Source: Bacillota bacterium (lineage in GTDB: Bacteria; Bacillota; Clostridia; Acetivibrionales; DSM-1351). From it: a stretch of DNA of 64,000 nt. The notes under the pieces are model-generated. The model made no database searches and was not told where the DNA came from. It was given only the letters and a program-made list of their open reading frames with translations. Where the stretch lies: positions 1 through 64,000 of the forward strand of contig JAEWCZ010000027.1 in assembly GCA_023390335.1 (NCBI GenBank). The letters run 5' to 3'. The position numbers were made by a program, and so were the translations under genes. The first letter of the stretch is position 1. Each line of letters begins with the position of its first letter. Shown one piece after another: positions 61,539 to 64,000 of the stretch.

Positions 61539-63011
61539 ATGAAAGAAAATATATTTACTAAAAAAACAATTTTGGGAATGATGGCATTTGTTTTTGCTTT
61601 CACTCTAATTTTTACTGTGCCTGATTTCAAGGTACAGGCTGCAACGTTACCAACCACCCCACCGTCAGGATATGACAAGGTCCAGAGTAATATTCCACAT
61701 GGACAGGTCAGCTATATCAATTACCAGTCTGCAGCTACAAACAGTCAGAGAAGAGCAAGAATTTATCTGCCACCAAACTACTCTGCTGATAAAAAATACA
61801 GTGTAATGTATCTATTGCACGGTATCGGCGGAAATGAAGACGAATGGTACACTAACGGTGCGCCTAATGTAATTCTTGACAATCTTATAGCAGCAGGTAA
61901 AATTCAACCGTTTATATGTGTATTACCAAACGGTAATGCAACAGCGAGCGGTGTATCCGATGGTTGGACTAATTTTACAAAAGATTTAATTGGAAGCCTT
62001 ATGCCCTACGTAGAATCACACTATTCAGTTTATACTGATCGTGCTCACAGAACTGTTGCAGGTCTTTCAATGGGTGGTGGGCAAGCATTTAATATCGGAC
62101 TTCTGAATCTGAATCTGTTCCCATATGTTGGAGCTTTTTCAGCAGCACCTGATACACTGCCTAATTCCCAACTTTTCCCTGATAACGGAGTAGCAGCTAA
62201 GCAACAATTGAAATTTTTGTTTATTTCTTACGGAACAACTGATAACTTAATTAGTTTTGGTACAGGGGTACATGATTTCTGTGATTCTCATAGCATCCCA
62301 AATACCTACTTCCTTATCCAGGGTGCAGGACACGATTGGAACGTTTGGAAGCAGAGCTTGTGGAACTATTCTCAAATGATATGTGAAAAGGGTTTCACAG
62401 ACTATGCTCCTGCAGCACCTGTATCAGCCTTTACACAAATTGAAGCAGAAAGCTTCAGTACTCAGTCTGGAGTTCAAACCGAAACCTGCACCGAAGGAGG
62501 CCAGGATGTAGGTTTTATCGAGAATGGTGATTACGTAGCTTATAGCAATGTAGACTTTGGCACTGGTGCAACGAGTTTTCAGGCAAGAGTAGCAAGTGCA
62601 ACAAACGGAGGCAATATTGAAATTAGGTTGGATAGTATTACAGGCACTTTGGTAGGAACTTGTGCAGTTAAAGCTACAGGTGATTGGCAGGCTTACACTG
62701 ATGCAAAGTGTACTGTAAGTGGTGTAACCGGAAAACATGACTTATATCTTAAATTTACAGGCGGAAGCGATTATCTTATGAATCTTAACTGGTTCAAATT
62801 CGGTAATACGACTCAGACTCTTACAGGGGATCTCAATGGGGATGCAAGCGTTGATGCAACAGACTATGCATTGATGAAAAAGTATCTTCTTGGTCAAATT
62901 AGTGATTTCCCCGTTGAGGATGATATCGCTGCCGGAGATATGAATAAAGACGGTGTAATCGATGCTCTCGACTTCGCCGCTTTCAAGAAAATCCTTCTGG
63001 GCACAATCTAA
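61539..63011 (+). CDS. Cellulosomal CE1 esterase, CE1-CBM6-dockerin
   Basis: 490 residues: signal peptide (about 1-35), alpha/beta-hydrolase CE1 domain (about 40-285), CBM6 (about 297-420), dockerin (about 425-489). Catalytic Ser177 in GLSMGG, Asp235 in GTTDNL and His265 in GAGHDW; oxyanion region LLHGIGGNEDEW. CE1 enzymes remove feruloyl or acetyl groups from arabinoxylan; this resembles the feruloyl esterase type. Dockerin repeats GDLNGDASVDATDYALMK and GDMNKDGVIDALDFAAFK. Its CBM6 is very close to those of the two preceding enzymes. Confidence 0.92.
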   Translation: MKENIFTKKTILGMMAFVFAFTLIFTVPDFKVQAATLPTTPPSGYDKVQSNIPHGQVSYINYQSAATNSQRRARIYLPPNYSADKKYSVMYLLHGIGGNEDEWYTNGAPNVILDNLIAAGKIQPFICVLPNGNATASGVSDGWTNFTKDLIGSLMPYVESHYSVYTDRAHRTVAGLSMGGGQAFNIGLLNLNLFPYVGAFSAAPDTLPNSQLFPDNGVAAKQQLKFLFISYGTTDNLISFGTGVHDFCDSHSIPNTYFLIQGAGHDWNVWKQSLWNYSQMICEKGFTDYAPAAPVSAFTQIEAESFSTQSGVQTETCTEGGQDVGFIENGDYVAYSNVDFGTGATSFQARVASATNGGNIEIRLDSITGTLVGTCAVKATGDWQAYTDAKCTVSGVTGKHDLYLKFTGGSDYLMNLNWFKFGNTTQTLTGDLNGDASVDATDYALMKKYLLGQISDFPVEDDIAAGDMNKDGVIDALDFAAFKKILLGTI

Positions 63012-63018
63012 ACTATTT

Positions 63019-63048
63019 AGCAGGTAAATTTTTCTAAATTTACCTGCT
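63019..63048 (+). other. Intercistronic hairpin CE1/GH43
   Basis: AGCAGGTAAATTT-TTCT-AAATTTACCTGCT region, perfect 13-bp stem with a 4-base loop. Followed by CTCTTTAAAA; no T-run, so more like a stability or processing element. Confidence 0.65.
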
Positions 63049-63083
63049 CTCTTTAAAAAATAACTAAAAGGAGGAACCATGTG

Positions 63084-64000
63084 ATGTTGAAAAAAGCCTT
63101 AAGTATTATTTTACTGGTATGTCTATTGGCTGTGCAAACGACTTTTGTAGGTGCATGGCAGTCTGATAATAACAACGGTACCTATACAAATCCGATTTTG
63201 AACGCAGATTATCCTGATATTTCTGCAATCAGGGTGGGAAGTGATTACTACATGGTAAGTTCCACTTTCGTATCATTTCCATCAATCCCTATCCTTCATT
63301 CAAAGGATTTAATCAATTGGGAAATTATTGGATATGTTACTTCAGACCTGAGTGGTACAGGAAAATCTTATAATTTGACAAATACATTTAATGATTACGG
63401 TCATGGCTGTTGGGCACCTACCATTGCCTACCGTAACGGAACATATTATGTGGGAATCTATCAGGCACAGGGAAAGTTCATCATGTGTACTGCCACAAAT
63501 CCGGCAGGACCTTATACAAAAACAGTTTACAATCAGGGTTTTCACGATCCGGGACTTTTTATTGATGACGACGGTACAGGATACATCATATCTGAAGCAA
63601 ACGATGTAAAGGTTACTAAACTAAGCGCTGATTATAAATCGGTGGTGAATAGTCAGGTGACAACCCGTATCGAAGGCGCAACGGGAAGTTATCTGGTTGA
63701 GGGTACACATGTAATGAAAAAGAACGGATATTATTATATATTCCGTAACTCAACACCACCGGAATCATATACTTACTGCCTCAGGTCTAAGAACATATAT
63801 GGACCATATGAAATGAGGATACTGCTGAACGGTCCAAGTATTTCGGGTGGAAGTCAAATCCATCAGGGGGGAGTTATAGATACCGTAACAGGTGAATGGT
63901 GGTTCTATGTATTTCAGGATGGTCAGGGTATAGGTCGTAGAGACATTTTAGTACCTATGCAGTGGCAGAATGATTGGCCAGTGATTGGAGATCCAGCTAC
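63084..64000 (+). CDS. Secreted GH43 enzyme, 5' part only
   Basis: The frame is open from the ATG at 63084 to the window end (305 codons). GGAGG at 63070-63074 fits this start; a GTG one codon earlier is also possible. Signal peptide (about 1-25, cut near VGA), then a GH43 domain starting TNPILNADYPDIS with the catalytic Asp in DYPDI, then HDPGLFIDDDG and the VEGTH acid region. This is closer to beta-xylosidase-type GH43 members (subfamily 10-12 look) than to the GH43 two genes upstream. A CBM6 and dockerin probably follow beyond the window. Fourth gene of the operon. Confidence 0.88.
   Translation, partial: MLKKALSIILLVCLLAVQTTFVGAWQSDNNNGTYTNPILNADYPDISAIRVGSDYYMVSSTFVSFPSIPILHSKDLINWEIIGYVTSDLSGTGKSYNLTNTFNDYGHGCWAPTIAYRNGTYYVGIYQAQGKFIMCTATNPAGPYTKTVYNQGFHDPGLFIDDDGTGYIISEANDVKVTKLSADYKSVVNSQVTTRIEGATGSYLVEGTHVMKKNGYYYIFRNSTPPESYTYCLRSKNIYGPYEMRILLNGPSISGGSQIHQGGVIDTVTGEWWFYVFQDGQGIGRRDILVPMQWQNDWPVIGDPA

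Overview
The window looks like chromosome of a mesophilic, cellulosome-forming clostridium of the Ruminiclostridium (Clostridium) cellulolyticum/papyrosolvens group. The evidence is AT-rich DNA, strong GGAGG ribosome binding sites, some TTG/GTG starts, several secreted enzymes ending (once beginning) in type I dockerins with Ala-Leu/Ala-Ile type recognition pairs, and at the right end the start of a GH10/GH43/CE1-CBM6-dockerin series like the xyl-doc hemicellulase cluster of R. cellulolyticum. This identification is inference; no database was searched.

Layout. 1-262: IS3-family transposase remnant. 574-6351: a two-gene operon encoding a 1563-residue SEFIR(TIR)-STAND-TPR-ABC ATPase protein and a divergent TIR protein; this is the best candidate for an undescribed immune system. 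6693-10040: a secreted double-domain nitrilase-like protein and an orphan cobyric acid synthase. 10182-11654: ECF sigma factor and membrane anti-sigma protein. 11780-15084 (minus): LuxE-LuxC-SDR operon, predicted to make a fatty aldehyde or alcohol. 15481-23288: secreted RCC1-repeat protein, OFA-type MFS transporter, CARDB protein, cellulosomal CE3 esterase, D,D-carboxypeptidase plus VanZ. 23348-35515: a region of acyl metabolism and duplication. It holds a stand-alone C-terminal half of cysteinyl-tRNA synthetase, TruA, a thioesterase-APH kinase-condensation enzyme operon, a convergent operon of a second condensation enzyme with ACP, KAS III and SDR, a PaaK-type ligase, a second APH kinase, and a chimeric remnant (IS3 OrfA plus a broken copy of the CysRS fragment). 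35688-40021: RCC1 protein, SLH/beta-helix protein and two small membrane proteins. 40152-43451 (minus): M4 metallopeptidase with six Fn3-like repeats.

43913-64000 is devoted to plant cell-wall breakdown: a cellulosomal GH9 enzyme; an intracellular GH51 arabinofuranosidase divergent from an ArsR-like regulator; a CUT2 sugar ABC transporter (binding protein, ATPase, two permeases); a YesM/YesN-type two-component system; and a hemicellulase operon of GH10, GH43, CE1 and a second GH43 that runs off the window. The enzymes cut arabinoxylan outside the cell, the transporter is placed to import a released sugar, GH51 finishes arabinosyl oligomers inside, and the two-component system probably switches the downstream operon on. 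The operon promoter shares an extended sequence, including a TGTAAA/TTTACA type inverted repeat, with the promoter of the CE3-dockerin gene 37 kb away, and is followed by an unusually long, hairpin-rich leader.
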